Origin: Colocasia esculenta
Taxonomy: Eukaryota; Streptophyta; Magnoliopsida; Alismatales; Araceae
DNA length: 64,000 nt
Assembly: GCA_014218235.1 (NCBI GenBank)
Contig: CM024753.1
Coordinates: 182,814,348 to 182,878,347 of the forward strand
Direction of reading: 5' to 3'
How positions within the stretch are numbered: position 1 is the stretch's first letter; each line of letters starts with the position of its first letter. The notes beneath the pieces are model-generated. The model did not search any database, had not been told where the DNA came from, and worked only from the letters and a program-made list of their open reading frames with translations. A program made the translations under genes and the position numbers. This document shows, piece after piece, positions 24,398-35,191 of the stretch.

Positions 24398-24440
24398 TGT
24401 GTGAAGTGAGGTCGACCTCGTCATAAACGAGGTCGACCCT
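24398..24440. promoter_or_regulatory. GGTCGACC motifs upstream of the accessory ORF of element C
   Basis: GAGGTCGACCTCG and GAGGTCGACCC lie about 250-290 bp before the ATG at 24686, with an ATTTAAAGG TATA-like word between. The placement parallels 12620-12870 in element A. Confidence 0.4.
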
Positions 24441-24685
24441 GCAACCCTAGGGGGATTTAAAGGGTTGGCCTTCCCCTTTTTTTCTTCCTGCTTGGAACTG
24501 CCGCCGTGATCTCCCTTCTCCTCTCTTCTCTTCTTCCTTGTGCCAGTTGACCTCTTCTGTTCCTCCCTTGAGTGCAGACAACCTCCTCCTAATGTCCTTC
24601 CTCTTTGCACTGGTCGACCCTTCTTCCTCTTTGCACTCCTCTGTTTCCTCTTCCCCTATTTCTTCTTCTTCCAAACTCCCATCAA

Positions 24686-25960
24686 ATGGTTCCTCCCCGG
24701 CATGGTGACAAGGGAAAGGCAGTGGCTAGTCATCAGACTCCCTCCAAGAGATCTCGAGGCACCAGTGGAGCACTAAATCAAAGCTTTGACGGTAATATTT
24801 TTCGTAGTCTCAAGGCATTTGATTTCTTCACCACCGATATATCACGTAGGAAGGTGCATTTTGGCAAAAGGATTGATTTTGACTTCTTTGAAAGTAATGG
24901 GGTTGATCTTGCATGCATCTTTGAGACATTGGGATGGGGACATTATGTGACCATGAATGAAGTGGTTTACCCTCATTTGGTTAGTCTCTTTTATGCAAAT
25001 TTGGAGGAAGATGAGGACAAGAAACTGAGTACTTATGTGAAAGGGATCCATATCCCTCTTAGAGTTTCAATGCTTTTAGAAGTGATGCGTATTCCATATA
25101 AGCATGGGGTTCAATATGCCGATCGGTTAGACAATCGTCGGGAAGCTTATGAAAGAGTATTGGGAACTGAGATTGAGAACCAACTATTTGAGCGTGTGAA
25201 TGCCAACTCTTTTCCGGCCTACCATCGGTTTCTTCACAAGATTGTTTGCTCTATTCTCATTCCAAGGACTGGTAGCATGGATGGAGTCACCGATGACCAT
25301 ATCCTTTTAATTCAAGGGCTTCTAGATGGCACTCCTGTGGACCTTCCAAATATCATCTTGAACACCATGCGGGATGTAGTAGGCACAACTAAGCGTAATC
25401 TTTTTTTTTGGTATGCTTATTACCCGCATCTTGAAGAAATTCAAAGTCAGTTTTGCTGGTGAAGATTGCCAACATTGACAATGTTTGATGTGATTAATGG
25501 GAGTACTCTCGCACGTATGAGGATGGCTATTCAGAATGGTTCTTTTGTCCGCACGGGTACTCGGTCTCCTTACAAAGTGCAGGACCTCCAACATGATGAA
25601 GATGGTGATGGATTCACTCTGTCTACTCCAGGCTCCTCCAGACCTCCTGCTCCTCCCGTAGATCAGTTGACTCATCTGTTTGATACACTCACTACCAATA
25701 TGAATGCTCGTTTTGACTCTTTGGACAATTGGTTTGTATCCTTGGAAGCTCATGTTGAAGAGCTTTAGTCCGATGTTTCTATTCTCAAGGGACAGCAAGA
25801 CCGCAATGATATGCTTCTTAAAGCTATTGCCAAATAACAGGATTTTATACGGGGCAATCATGATGAGATGCGGAAGAACTTGCAGGACTTGGCCAGCGCT
25901 GAAAATTTCTTATGGGATTCTCTATCTCGCCAACCACCACCACCTTAGTCTTCATCATTT
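24686..25960 (+). pseudogene. Accessory ORF of remnant retroelement C ('putative plant transposon protein' family)
   Basis: ATG at 24686 (MVPPRHGDKGKAV) is preferred over the upstream one because homology begins just after it. The frame runs to 25462, including FESNGVDLACIFETLGW, YHRFLHKIVCSILIPRTGSM and VDLPNIILNTM, the same pattern as in elements A and B and in the MULE copy. After a short out-of-frame gap it resumes at 25466-25768 with an 'LTHLFDTLTTNMNARFDSL' coiled-coil segment. Degraded text then runs to about 25950 with further stops. No gag, pol or complete LTR is seen around it, so only the 3' part of a SIRE-like element survives. Confidence 0.75.
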
Positions 25961-26219
25961 TATGGTTTATTGTGTCCTTACATGTATGGTTTATTGTTGG
26001 AGAACAGTTAAATGATTTATGAATAGATTTTGGCTTGCTTACACTGTTTTCATGCATATTAATAATCTTAGTGTAGATACATGATCGTTTAAGAATAATT
26101 TAAATCTTTCTATTTAAGTGTTTGATCAAAAAAACTCAACTTTGTTGGCTAACAAGTGGCAAAGTTATGTGCAGCAACCAAAGCATTTTTCAAGTGATAT
26201 TAGATCCAAAAACACTTTT

Positions 26220-26465
26220 CAAATCATCGTGTTATATGGAGTCAACCCCATATTTCTTCATGGGTCGACCCATTATAACCCCATTATAACACTGGAAAAT
26301 GGGGTCGACCTCTCCTTTCAACTGAGGTTGACCTCAAATGAAAAGCAGATCTCCTGTGTTTTGAGGTAGACCTCATACTTCTTCTTGGGTCGACCCCTCT
26401 GTGTTGCTTTTTGGCACTGTGAAATAGGGTCGACCCCACAGTTCTTCTGGGGTCGACCTCACCTT
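26220..26465. repeat. GGGTCGACC array, probable LTR remnant of element C
   Basis: At least eight GGTCGACC/GGTTGACC words within 245 bp, for example ATGGGGTCGACCTCTCC and TTGGGTCGACCCCTC. The vocabulary matches 3319-3670. From 26466 to 27040 the DNA is very A/T-rich; its distal part (26840-27040) is similar to 43975-44285 and so belongs to a CACTA end. Confidence 0.65.
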
Positions 26466-27040
26466 TTCCATTGATTTGCGTCATTATATTTTCTATTTTT
26501 AAATAGTATAATAAAAAAGAATTTAAATTGATAATATTACAAAATTGATTATGAATAACCTACTAATAAAATAATATATAAAACTATTTTTTATACTTGT
26601 GTGACTACATATTAATGCATATTACATAATATTTATCTCCATCTCTCTTTAAATTCAAATATCATTAATTTAATATAAATATATACTAAACTTTGATTTA
26701 AAATAATAAAATAACTTATTGTGTAAACAATCTGATTAATTTACAAGAAGACATATAACATTTGGAGTTTAAAATAAAATACTTAATGATTTATATGATT
26801 CATGCTAAATATAGAAAAATCCTATATATATTCATTATGATTATTGAAAATAAACATTTTACAATATATAAGAATAATTAATTAAGTAGATGACAATAAT
26901 AACACGGTGATGGGTGTACATGAAAAATAAGTTTTTTTTTTTACTTTATTTCTTCATTTATAAATTAACATACATTATCATACTTTACAAAAAAAAATAT
27001 ACATAAATTATTTTTTAACATTTTTAAAGAAAATTAGGTT

Positions 27041-27335
27041 ATTGGCGATGACTTATGTCGCGTCGCTAATAACCGATTATTGGGGATGACTATCGCCATC
27101 CCTAATGATAATTTTAGCGACGGCTTATGTAGCCGTCTTGAATAATTTATTTTTTGCGACAGTCATATCTTCAGCCGTCGCTAATACTGTTTAGTTACGA
27201 CGGCTTCGTTAAGCCATCGCCAATACCACACTTTTGCGGACGGCTACTTAACAATCGTCGCAAATACCCTTTTTAGAGACGATTTTCTAGAGCTGTCGCC
27301 AATACGCCGCCCCCATAGTCCCTCTACTCCTTGTA
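27041..27335. repeat. Internal CACTA-type right end, degenerate terminus
   Basis: Subterminal words such as TTAGCGACGGCTTATGTAGC and AAGCCATCGCCAATACCACA run up to CCTCTACTCCTTGTA at 27335. There the expected GTG is replaced by TTT. The segment 26840-27335 is collinear with 43975-45036, apart from internal gaps. From 27336 to 27691 I see only a G homopolymer (about 27402-27430) and A/T-rich DNA. Confidence 0.75.
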
Positions 27336-27700
27336 TTTTTGGGGATTTAGCGCCGCGAGGATGGGGAAATTTGGCGAGACTTATGTTGGTTTTTTTTTTT
27401 TGGGGGGGGGGGGAGGGGGGGAGGGGGGTATATTTGGTATTTAAAGTATATTTTAAATAAAAATGTTTTTATTATTAATATTTATAATATTAAGATCTAT
27501 TATTAGTTAACTATTAATTTCCTATTATTAGCCTTTAGAATATTAAGATATTAAGAAAAAATGTATATTACATTTAAAATATTAATTTACAAATAAAAAA
27601 GACCAGTATCTATCAAAATATTAATTTCAATGTATTAATATAAATGTAAAAATAAATAATATTTTAAAATATTAATTATAAATAAAATGTAAAAATCATA

Positions 27701-28255
27701 GGGAGAATTAATTATTCGCCCTTGGCAGGGGCGAACCTTTATTTTTCCATCCCTGTCAGTTTTTTCATAGACGCCCGGTCCCTGCTTTATGCGGGACTTA
27801 TTTTCCAGTCCCTGGGACTTAACGGACGTTATGCCTCTTCTCGTAAATACCCATTCTACCCCCAGCCCTAGTGACGCGGGACCTTGTTTGGCTTTAATGT
27901 CTTTCGAAGAAGGCAGGCAATGGTGCAAACCTTCCCGCCGCGAGACCAGGGTTACCGTTTGGGTGCGCTGCGAAGAGGAGCGTAGAGATTCTGGCTTCCG
28001 GTGAACATTTCTAACTGATTCTCACTTCCTTCTATCCCCGGTGTTGGTGAGTTTTTCTTGGCATTCCGATACACATTGGTTCCACTGATCCCCTTTGTCA
28101 TCTGTAGATCCACATCCGTTAGTCGCCAGATGTTTTTCTTGCCAACAATGTTTCATCCATATCCGTTTGTCTCGCGACTATTTGTTATTTACTCCACTTT
28201 TGGTTACCGACGCTACTACAGAGTTACAACTTTCGAAAAAATTAGATATTTTGTC
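27701..28255. repeat. MULE1 left terminal inverted repeat
   Basis: About 555 bp, matching 43332-42780 in inverted orientation with few differences (for example a ~20-bp insertion in the right copy near 43080). The inner edge merges into the palindrome array. Confidence 0.95.
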
Positions 28256-28259
28256 TAAG

Positions 28260-29345
28260 TTTGTCTAATTGTAATTGTAACAACTTTCGAAGTAATTACA
28301 CAGTTTACTCTGTAAGTCAGTAACTGTGTAACAACATTCTAAGTAGTTACACAGTTAACTGTGCAACTTTTTAATTGTGTAACAACTTTCTAAGTAGTTG
28401 CACACGTAACCGTATAACTGAGTAACTGTGTAACAACTTTCTAAGTAGTTACGTATGTTAACTGTGTAAGTATGTCATTACCTAGTACCTACTGTTTTTG
28501 TAAGTACGTAAGTGTCTAACTATTTGTATTTCTATTTGTGTAACAACTTTGTAAGTAGTTACACAGTTAACTGTGTAACTGTGTAACAACTTTCTAAGTA
28601 ACTTTATAACTAATTAACAAGTTAAAAAATAGTTACATATGTTAACTGTGTAATTATATGATTACTAACTATTTTTTTGTACGTAAGTGTCTAATTATTT
28701 GTACTTCTAATTGTTTAACATCTTCTCAAGTAGTAGTTACATATCTTAACTGTGTAACTGTGTAACAACTACTTGAAAAATAACATACGTTAACTGAGTA
28801 TGTATGTACTTACCTAGTTTTTAGTGTACGTAAGTGGCTAAGTATCTATCTTTCTAATTGTGTAAGTAGTTACACAGTTAACTGTGTATCTGAGTAATTG
28901 TGTAAGAACTTTCGAAGTAGTTACACAGTTTACTGAGTAACTGTGTAACAACTTTCAAAGTAGTTACACTGTGAAGTGAGAAACTATGTAACAACTTCAA
29001 AACTAACTGTGTAAGTATGTAAATACATACAAATTTTCTTTTACGCACCACTTTAAGTTTTGTATTTGTAACTGTGTAACATGTTTGTAAGTAGTTACAC
29101 AGTTAACTATGTAACTAAGTAATTGTGTAAGAACTTTCGAAGTAGTTACACAGTTTATTGAGTAACTGTCTAACAACTTTCAAAGTAGTTAAATAGTTAA
29201 GTGAGGAACTATGTAACTACTTCAAAACTAACTGTGTAAGTAGTTAGACAGTTCACTTTTTGAATGTGTAACTGTGTAACATCTTCTTAAGTAGTCACAT
29301 ATCTTAACTGTGTAACCATGTAACAACTTGAAAAATAACATATGT
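28260..29345. repeat. Palindrome array, MULE1 left
   Basis: Tens of copies of AGTTACACAGTTAACTGTG-type words. The core is a perfect palindrome: GTTACACAGTT followed by its reverse complement. They alternate with AACTTTC(T/G)AAGTAGTTAC and with TAAGTGTCTAAGTATTTGTA. No ORF of note. Confidence 0.9.
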
Positions 29346-29379
29346 TAACTCATGTTCATCTCAGGCTTATTTGATTCAA

Positions 29380-29990
29380 GAAATTTGGACATGATTCCTG
29401 CTTGATGTGCATTTGGAAATGATTCGTTCATTTTTTATGTTGAAGATGATATGGGAATATCGGAAATAAGGGAACGGATATTCCAAAGATGGAATTTGAC
29501 TGGTCCTCATTGGTGTATTAAGTACCAGTTTACCTAGAGAAGTCAAATATCATATTTGCTTAAATGTGAATGATGACATATAGGTTATGCGTTCATTACA
29601 TAAGAATGGGAATGAGAAATATGTGCTAATGCAGGTTGCTTGCAAAGAAGGGTAAACATTTACATACATGTTCTCTTTGTAAGTTTTATGCGTGAATATC
29701 TTAGTTGTGCATTTATTTGTAATGATACGATGGGTTTTTTTGTAGGTCTATAGCAGTTCGTTCATCAGGCAAGTCTGGACCGAGTACGTCAAATTGTAGG
29801 AAGAGGCGTATGTATCATGTTCGTCCTTATACGTGTTTGGAGAATGGGAAAAACCGAAGAATTTCGAAGCTTCAATATTGTAGAAATGGGATCCGTGCAC
29901 GCAGTGTTTGAGTTTGTCTTTCCATTTTTAAGCACTGGTTGGAGTATTGTTATGACTTTGTTAAGTCAGTACTCCATTAATGTAATGATA
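29380..29990 (+). pseudogene. Stand-alone copy of the MULE transposase N-terminal region
   Basis: The frame from about 29380 resembles the first exon of the transposase at 35192: NLDMIPA-stop-CAFGNDSFIFYV, then IRERIFQRWNLTGPHWCIKY. Stops interrupt it. GGGTAAAC at 29652 could be a donor and TTTTGTAG near 29743 an acceptor, followed by a basic tail (SNCRKRRMYHVRPYT). The homologous piece in MULE2 is at 62180-61563. Nothing homologous to the transposase core follows, so it is either a separate small gene or a duplicated exon. From 29991 to 30383 there is A/T-rich DNA with no feature. Confidence 0.55.
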
Positions 29991-32607
29991 TTGTGATCGC
30001 TATTGTTTCCAAACAACAGAAAAATTTGTGGTGTAATGAAAGGTATTGTGACTTACGTACCGAATGCAATTTGTATTTAGGTGGACCCCCAGGCACTTAC
30101 AGATTTATACCCTCTGTAAGTACGTAAGTTGTAATTTTATACTTTTGTGATGTAGTAATGTCAGCAACCAATTATTAATTCTGGGAAGGAAATTTTTCTT
30201 AAGAAAACACATATAGAGGCATGTACTTAAAACACTTACATACATACAAAGAGATCATCACTTAAAAGACTTAGAAAAAATAAAACAATTGCGCACATTT
30301 GCAAACATACTTCCATAGGAACATTGTTTTCAAGTTAATAAAGAGATGGCAATGTTTTCAAGTTAATAAAGAGATGGCAATGTTTATGCCTCATCCAATA
30401 ATGAAACAATTTTTTCCACAGCGTCTTCACCGGTGCTTTTGTGTGCCTTTTTCTCCTCATTGACCTCTTCAATAATGGCCCATGCCAGCTTCCCCCGAAT
30501 TAAGTCCATATCAGCCTATGTCATTATAAATGAATGACAATATAGAAATATTTTGGATAGGCTATGATGCGGAGTACATACATGTGTTAAGACAGTTACC
30601 TGGGAGAAAGGGAAACTGATTATGTTCTTTTTTGATAAACATTCGATGTATTTGCAAACAAATAGTGCACAGTCGTCCCCAACTCCTTGTTGTGGACAAG
30701 GGCTTGGCACGACAACCGGCCATTCTGTTGTATCAAGGCAAAAAATTTCAAGAAAACCTTCTTTTAGAAATTTGACCTACAGTAAAAAAAAGATACATAA
30801 GTGAACATCAAATTTCCTGCATACATAGAACCGCTTGCACACATTTAGATGAATGAGAATTGAACAGATTGTATGGAGGAGTACGGGCACTTACATAGCT
30901 CTGGAAATCATCTTTAGGGTGCTGGATCATTGAGTCATAAAGTTCGTATTGTTGAGTTCTTATGTTAATGACCAGCAATGCCCAATGATTTATAAAATGC
31001 ATCGGAGAGAAGACCATGTCTGTCTTTTACAAGTTTGTGTAGTGTTTTCAGAATGTGGTCCAAATATTCCTTTCTTTTTTCATTGTTGCTCCAGCCTATT
31101 ATCCATCCCTATTACAAACAGTAATGAGCACAATAATATAATAGTCATCTGTTCATTTTAAATGGAGAAGGAATACTATCAATGGAGTACAAACCTTGCC
31201 ATAGGCAGGCAGACAATCATACTCATAATATTTGGATGGTTGATCCTCTATTTTTCTTCGCAGTAGAAGAAGGAACATATCAATTATAGCTGATTCTAAC
31301 TCTTTTCCAAACAACAAAGAAATTATGTGCTCTGGGTTGACATAGGCACCCCAGCCATCCTTCTTTGGTTCTAGGATATTGTCACTACAAGATGCAACAA
31401 ACATGTTTATAATGGTAGTTGACGTAACTATGTCGCCTTATTCATAATAGTGTAAAGTTTATTACCCATCGATTCTGGTGGTATTGAGGAAGTTGTCAAT
31501 AACCCGAACCTCCTCTGTGGAAAGTTGTTTTCGTCCGCGGTAATCTCGACGGACTCCACACTGGGCAAACTAAATTATGAGAAATACATGAGACAAACAT
31601 GCATAACGAAAGTTTATGAAATAACCAAAGCATAAACAATGGAACATGCTTGAGGGGGACATGCCTGGCTTAATTGGGTTAATTGGGAAGGCACAATGAT
31701 TGCAACATCTTCCTGCACCTTCTTCTTTCTCCTATCGTCAAACTCGCAGTCCAAGTCCTTCCATAAATATACATGACTTAAGCACTTACAGAAATATTTG
31801 ATTACACAATTGTTTGGTTACACCAATTTCAAAATTAAATGGTCACCTAGGAACATAATCGTCAGGTTACAGAATTAGTTATCTACCTTCAATAAAGCGG
31901 ACTGTGACCTGGTCCTTCGTGCTTCCTTCACCCTCCTTGTCAGCGACGAGGGTGAGATGGCTTTTACCACTTTCCTCTTTTTCTCCTCTGTTGGAGGCAT
32001 CTTAGCAGTTGCTGTGGGGAGCACAATATTCTCGACCAATGCATCTAGGGTCTGCATGATAGTGTCCATGTCCTGGCCCACATCCTTCTTTGACTCTTCT
32101 CTGCCTTCCTCCTTTATCTTGGGGAGCTCCTCCTGTTCCTCTCCTCCTTTCTCCTTCTCTTTGGACATCACGTCCACCTCCCGACCTCCCTCCTCCTTGG
32201 AAATGTCCACCATCACCTGTCCTCCTTCCTTTTCCTCCTCATGTCTTCCCACCTTCTCCTGTTCTTCTTCTCTTCCCTTTCGCTTAGACAATTTTTCTAT
32301 TTTTTCTGTCTTTTTCTCTCTTCTTTTCTCTCTTTCATCTGGATTATTTGTCCAAGCATACTTCTAATGTCAGTCAAAAGATTGATAATTTGATCTGTTT
32401 GGGTGGGTGTTGCTACAATTGCTTTTGCTACCGGCTGTTGCTCTTCTTGTTGCTGCTTTGCTGTGGCATGTGTGGCTGATATTCTTACCTTCATTTTCTT
32501 GCTTTTAAAGTGGGCTTCCTCATCCTCGGAAATGGTAAGCTCGGAAACTATCTAAGAATGTATGCAAACATATAAGTTATGTGTTGGTACTTACTTACTG
32601 CCGACCA

Positions 32608-32812
32608 AGGACTCAACCATTACTTGTCGACAAACTCTTTTCATCTGTCGACAACCAAGGATTCAACCAGTAGTTGTCGACAAACAAGTTTCAGCTGTTG
32701 ACAACCAAGGATTCAACTAGTAGTTGTCGACAAACAAGTTTCAGATGTCGATAACCAAGGATTCAGCCATTACTTGTCGACAACTACTGGTTGAACCATT
32801 ACTTGTCGACAA
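32608..32812. repeat. TTGTCGACAA tandem repeats in an intron of the ULP gene
   Basis: About four ~51-bp units, each with AGTTGTCGACAAACAAG and TGTCGACAACCAAGG. They are absent from the matching intron of MULE2 (about 58590-58670), so they expanded or were lost in one copy. Confidence 0.8.
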
Positions 32813-33779
32813 CGCATGTTATTTGTTGGTACAATGATATAAAGAAGGAGGTTTCTATAAAAAGACTTACAGAGTGTTCCTTCAATTGTCCATGCCAATA
32901 AATCATTCTTCTCCGACATACCCACTTGAACATCCGTGGAAGCCTCTGTGGAAATTTTGGCGCAAATCTCCTCTGGTGCTCCAAGAACCAGGCCTGTCAT
33001 TAAAAGAAATTCATCTTATTACTGTGATGTATTGTTATATAGTTTACATACATTATTATTGGTAGTATTTGAGAAAGAAAAGACCTACACCAAGAACCGG
33101 AAAGCATCCCAAAATATAAATTCCTTTAGATGACTTTTCTCTATTTTCTTTAAATTCCTTTAGATGACTTTTCTCTATTTTCTTTCTTCAAATAGTACAC
33201 AGTTTCAGTCATCTTGCTTATTAGGAATTGGTGCATAACACCTGCCCAATCAACGTTGTTGACTTTCTTCAGATTGTTGACTTAATGCAGAAGTGCCACG
33301 AGACAAGCGAATGCAGTTGTTGTGAACAAAAAACTAGCATAAAGTAAGGCTATCCAAAGCCCAACAAAATCTTGAATGTCTTGCTGCTCATTAGAGGGTG
33401 CCAAAGACTGCATGGCCTGTAGAATATTCTTTCTGTGCACTTTGTCCCTCTTGGGCAGCAGCTTATGAAGGCGACTGTCTGCACTCTCTTTAGAAAAGTC
33501 CAGCTTCTCACCAAAATTTGGAAGGCCAATAATCAATGCCACTTCTTTTGCAGTGAGCTGCAGTTTCTGACCTCCTATAAAGAATGAGTCATCCTCAACG
33601 TAATGCAAAATAATCTCCTCTACCAATGGAAGAGAGATTGACATGTGTTGTGGATTGCTATACACATGAAAACATGTTGTGGACATGAGAGACTGATGGC
33701 AATCTCGAATGTCGGCACCTTCAGTGCTTCCATGTAGAATTTCCAATTGGACCGGCCATGTAAACGGCATACCTTATTG

Positions 33780-34434
33780 GCTAGAGTGCCTGTATGAAAA
33801 TTAATTCACATTAGTAATAAAAAATTTAAGTAAATGCCATGTTTTACTATCATAATTATGAAGTACAAGTAAGTATTTCTATCTTACTTATGTACATACA
33901 TAGTTACATAGTTACACACTTACAAAGTAACTGTGTAACTTACATACTTATGTAAGTCTGTAACTTACACAAGTATGAAATAGCCTACCATATTGTCTAG
34001 AGTGCCTGTATGAAAATTAATTCACATTAGTAATAAAAAATTTAAGTAAATGCCATGTTTTACTATCATAATTATGAAGTACAAGTAAGTATTTCTATCT
34101 TACTTACTTATGTACATACATAGTTACATAGTTACACACTTACAAAGTAACTGTGTAACTTACATACTTATGTAAGTCTGTAACTTACACAAGTATGAAA
34201 TAGCCTACCTTATTGTCTAGAGTGCCTGTATGAAAATTAACTCACATTAGTAATAAAAAATTTAAGTAAATGCCATGTGTTACTATACTAATAATTATGA
34301 AGTACAAGTAAGTATTTCTAACTTATTAAATTATGTACATACATAGTTACATAGTTACACACTTACGAAGTAACTGTGTAACTTACATACTTATGTAAGT
34401 GTGTAACTTACACAAATACGAAATAGCCTACCTT
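33780..34434. repeat. Triplicated intron plus micro-exon unit (~218 bp)
   Basis: CTAGAGTGCCTGTATGAAAA recurs at 33781, 33998 and 34217. On the minus strand each copy contains TTTTCATACAG|GCACTCTAGACAATA with a following AAG|GTAGG, that is acceptor, 17-18 nt micro-exon, donor. MULE2 has a single copy (about 57460-57690), where this piece is joined to the next exon. Confidence 0.8.
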
Positions 34435-35191
34435 CCTCTTCTCCTTCTTCATCTGTTTCCTCTTCTCCTTCTTCTCCTTCTTCTTCTAGACGACGATCTT
34501 GTAGTGTCTTGTTTTTGACGGAAACTTATGCCGTTTTGTCTGAAATAGGAAAGAGTTAAAATGAGAAAAAAAATGAATTCTTTTGAATCTTTTCATGGTT
34601 TTGTAAGTTGAAAGACGTAAGGAGAAATCCTTTAAATTTTTTTGTATTTTTTCAAAAGGGAAAGGATACACATAAAAAAATTGGAAAGTAAAATACCTTC
34701 ATGTTGTTCTTGACGTCTTCGATTGATGAAGTCTTGCAGTAGTTCGTCGCTGCCCAGACACGGTTCTTCTTCCCTTTTCGGCGTGCTCTGTTTCACCGGG
34801 GTGGACGCTGTTTGCTCCATCTTCCCTTGCGGAAAATGTAAACTCTCTTCCTCGCGGATGGCACCTCGGATGCTTTGAACGTGCAAAAGCGAAGGAACGA
34901 CAGAGTGCTGTGGGGTAGAAAACTGTGTAGGGCACAAGTTACCTAGTTTTTGCGTTACTTAAACGAGACTGGATTTCGAAAAGACTAGTGGCGGTTCGAG
35001 GGCATGGTGGTAATTTTTGAATTTGAAAGGACTGTTGACGGCGACAGCGGAGAGAGAGAACCCGCTTTCCCGCCGAAACTCCACTCCCATTTGCACTTCC
35101 ACTTAACAACAAAAACTAGGTAACTCGTGCCCCTTCTTCTGCTTACTCCTCCAGCCATCTACTGGAAAGGAATGTAAATTCCGACGGATAG

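Larger units (their letters stand above)
30384..34820 (-). pseudogene. ULP1 (C48) protease gene with DUF1985-like N-terminal region, MULE1
   Basis: Start at 34820 (MEQTASTPVKQS); exon 1 ends 34697 at AAG|GTATT. Exon 2 (about 34540-34431, acidic) has an in-frame TAA. Exon 33770-33282 carries ISLPLVEEIILHY, FFIGGQKLQLTAKEVALIIG, like the DUF1985 domain. A 1-nt loss near 33716 shifts its frame. Lys/Glu-rich exons follow (32494-32297, 32291-31875). The protease lies in several exons at about 31400-30384: NHWALLVINI (His), YELYDSM (Asp), SPCPQQ (Gln) and DDCALFVCKYIE (Cys), a full C48 catalytic set, ending TAA at 30384. C48 enzymes process SUMO-type modifiers; the role in MULEs is unknown. Stops and the shift make this copy a likely pseudogene. 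Confidence 0.85.

Noticed and set aside
28260..29345. CRISPR-like array (short repeats with spacers)
   Set aside because: Plant DNA; repeats are palindromic and degenerate, spacers are themselves repeats, and no cas genes are present.
28260..29345. Centromeric or telomeric satellite
   Set aside because: Arrays stop sharply at MULE genes and TIRs and recur at matching places in two MULEs; unit is not the telomere heptamer.
31381..31400. Another CACTA terminus (CACTACAAGATGC)
   Set aside because: It lies in the ULP coding exon, lacks the AAAA tail and subterminal repeats, and the same word is coding in MULE2.
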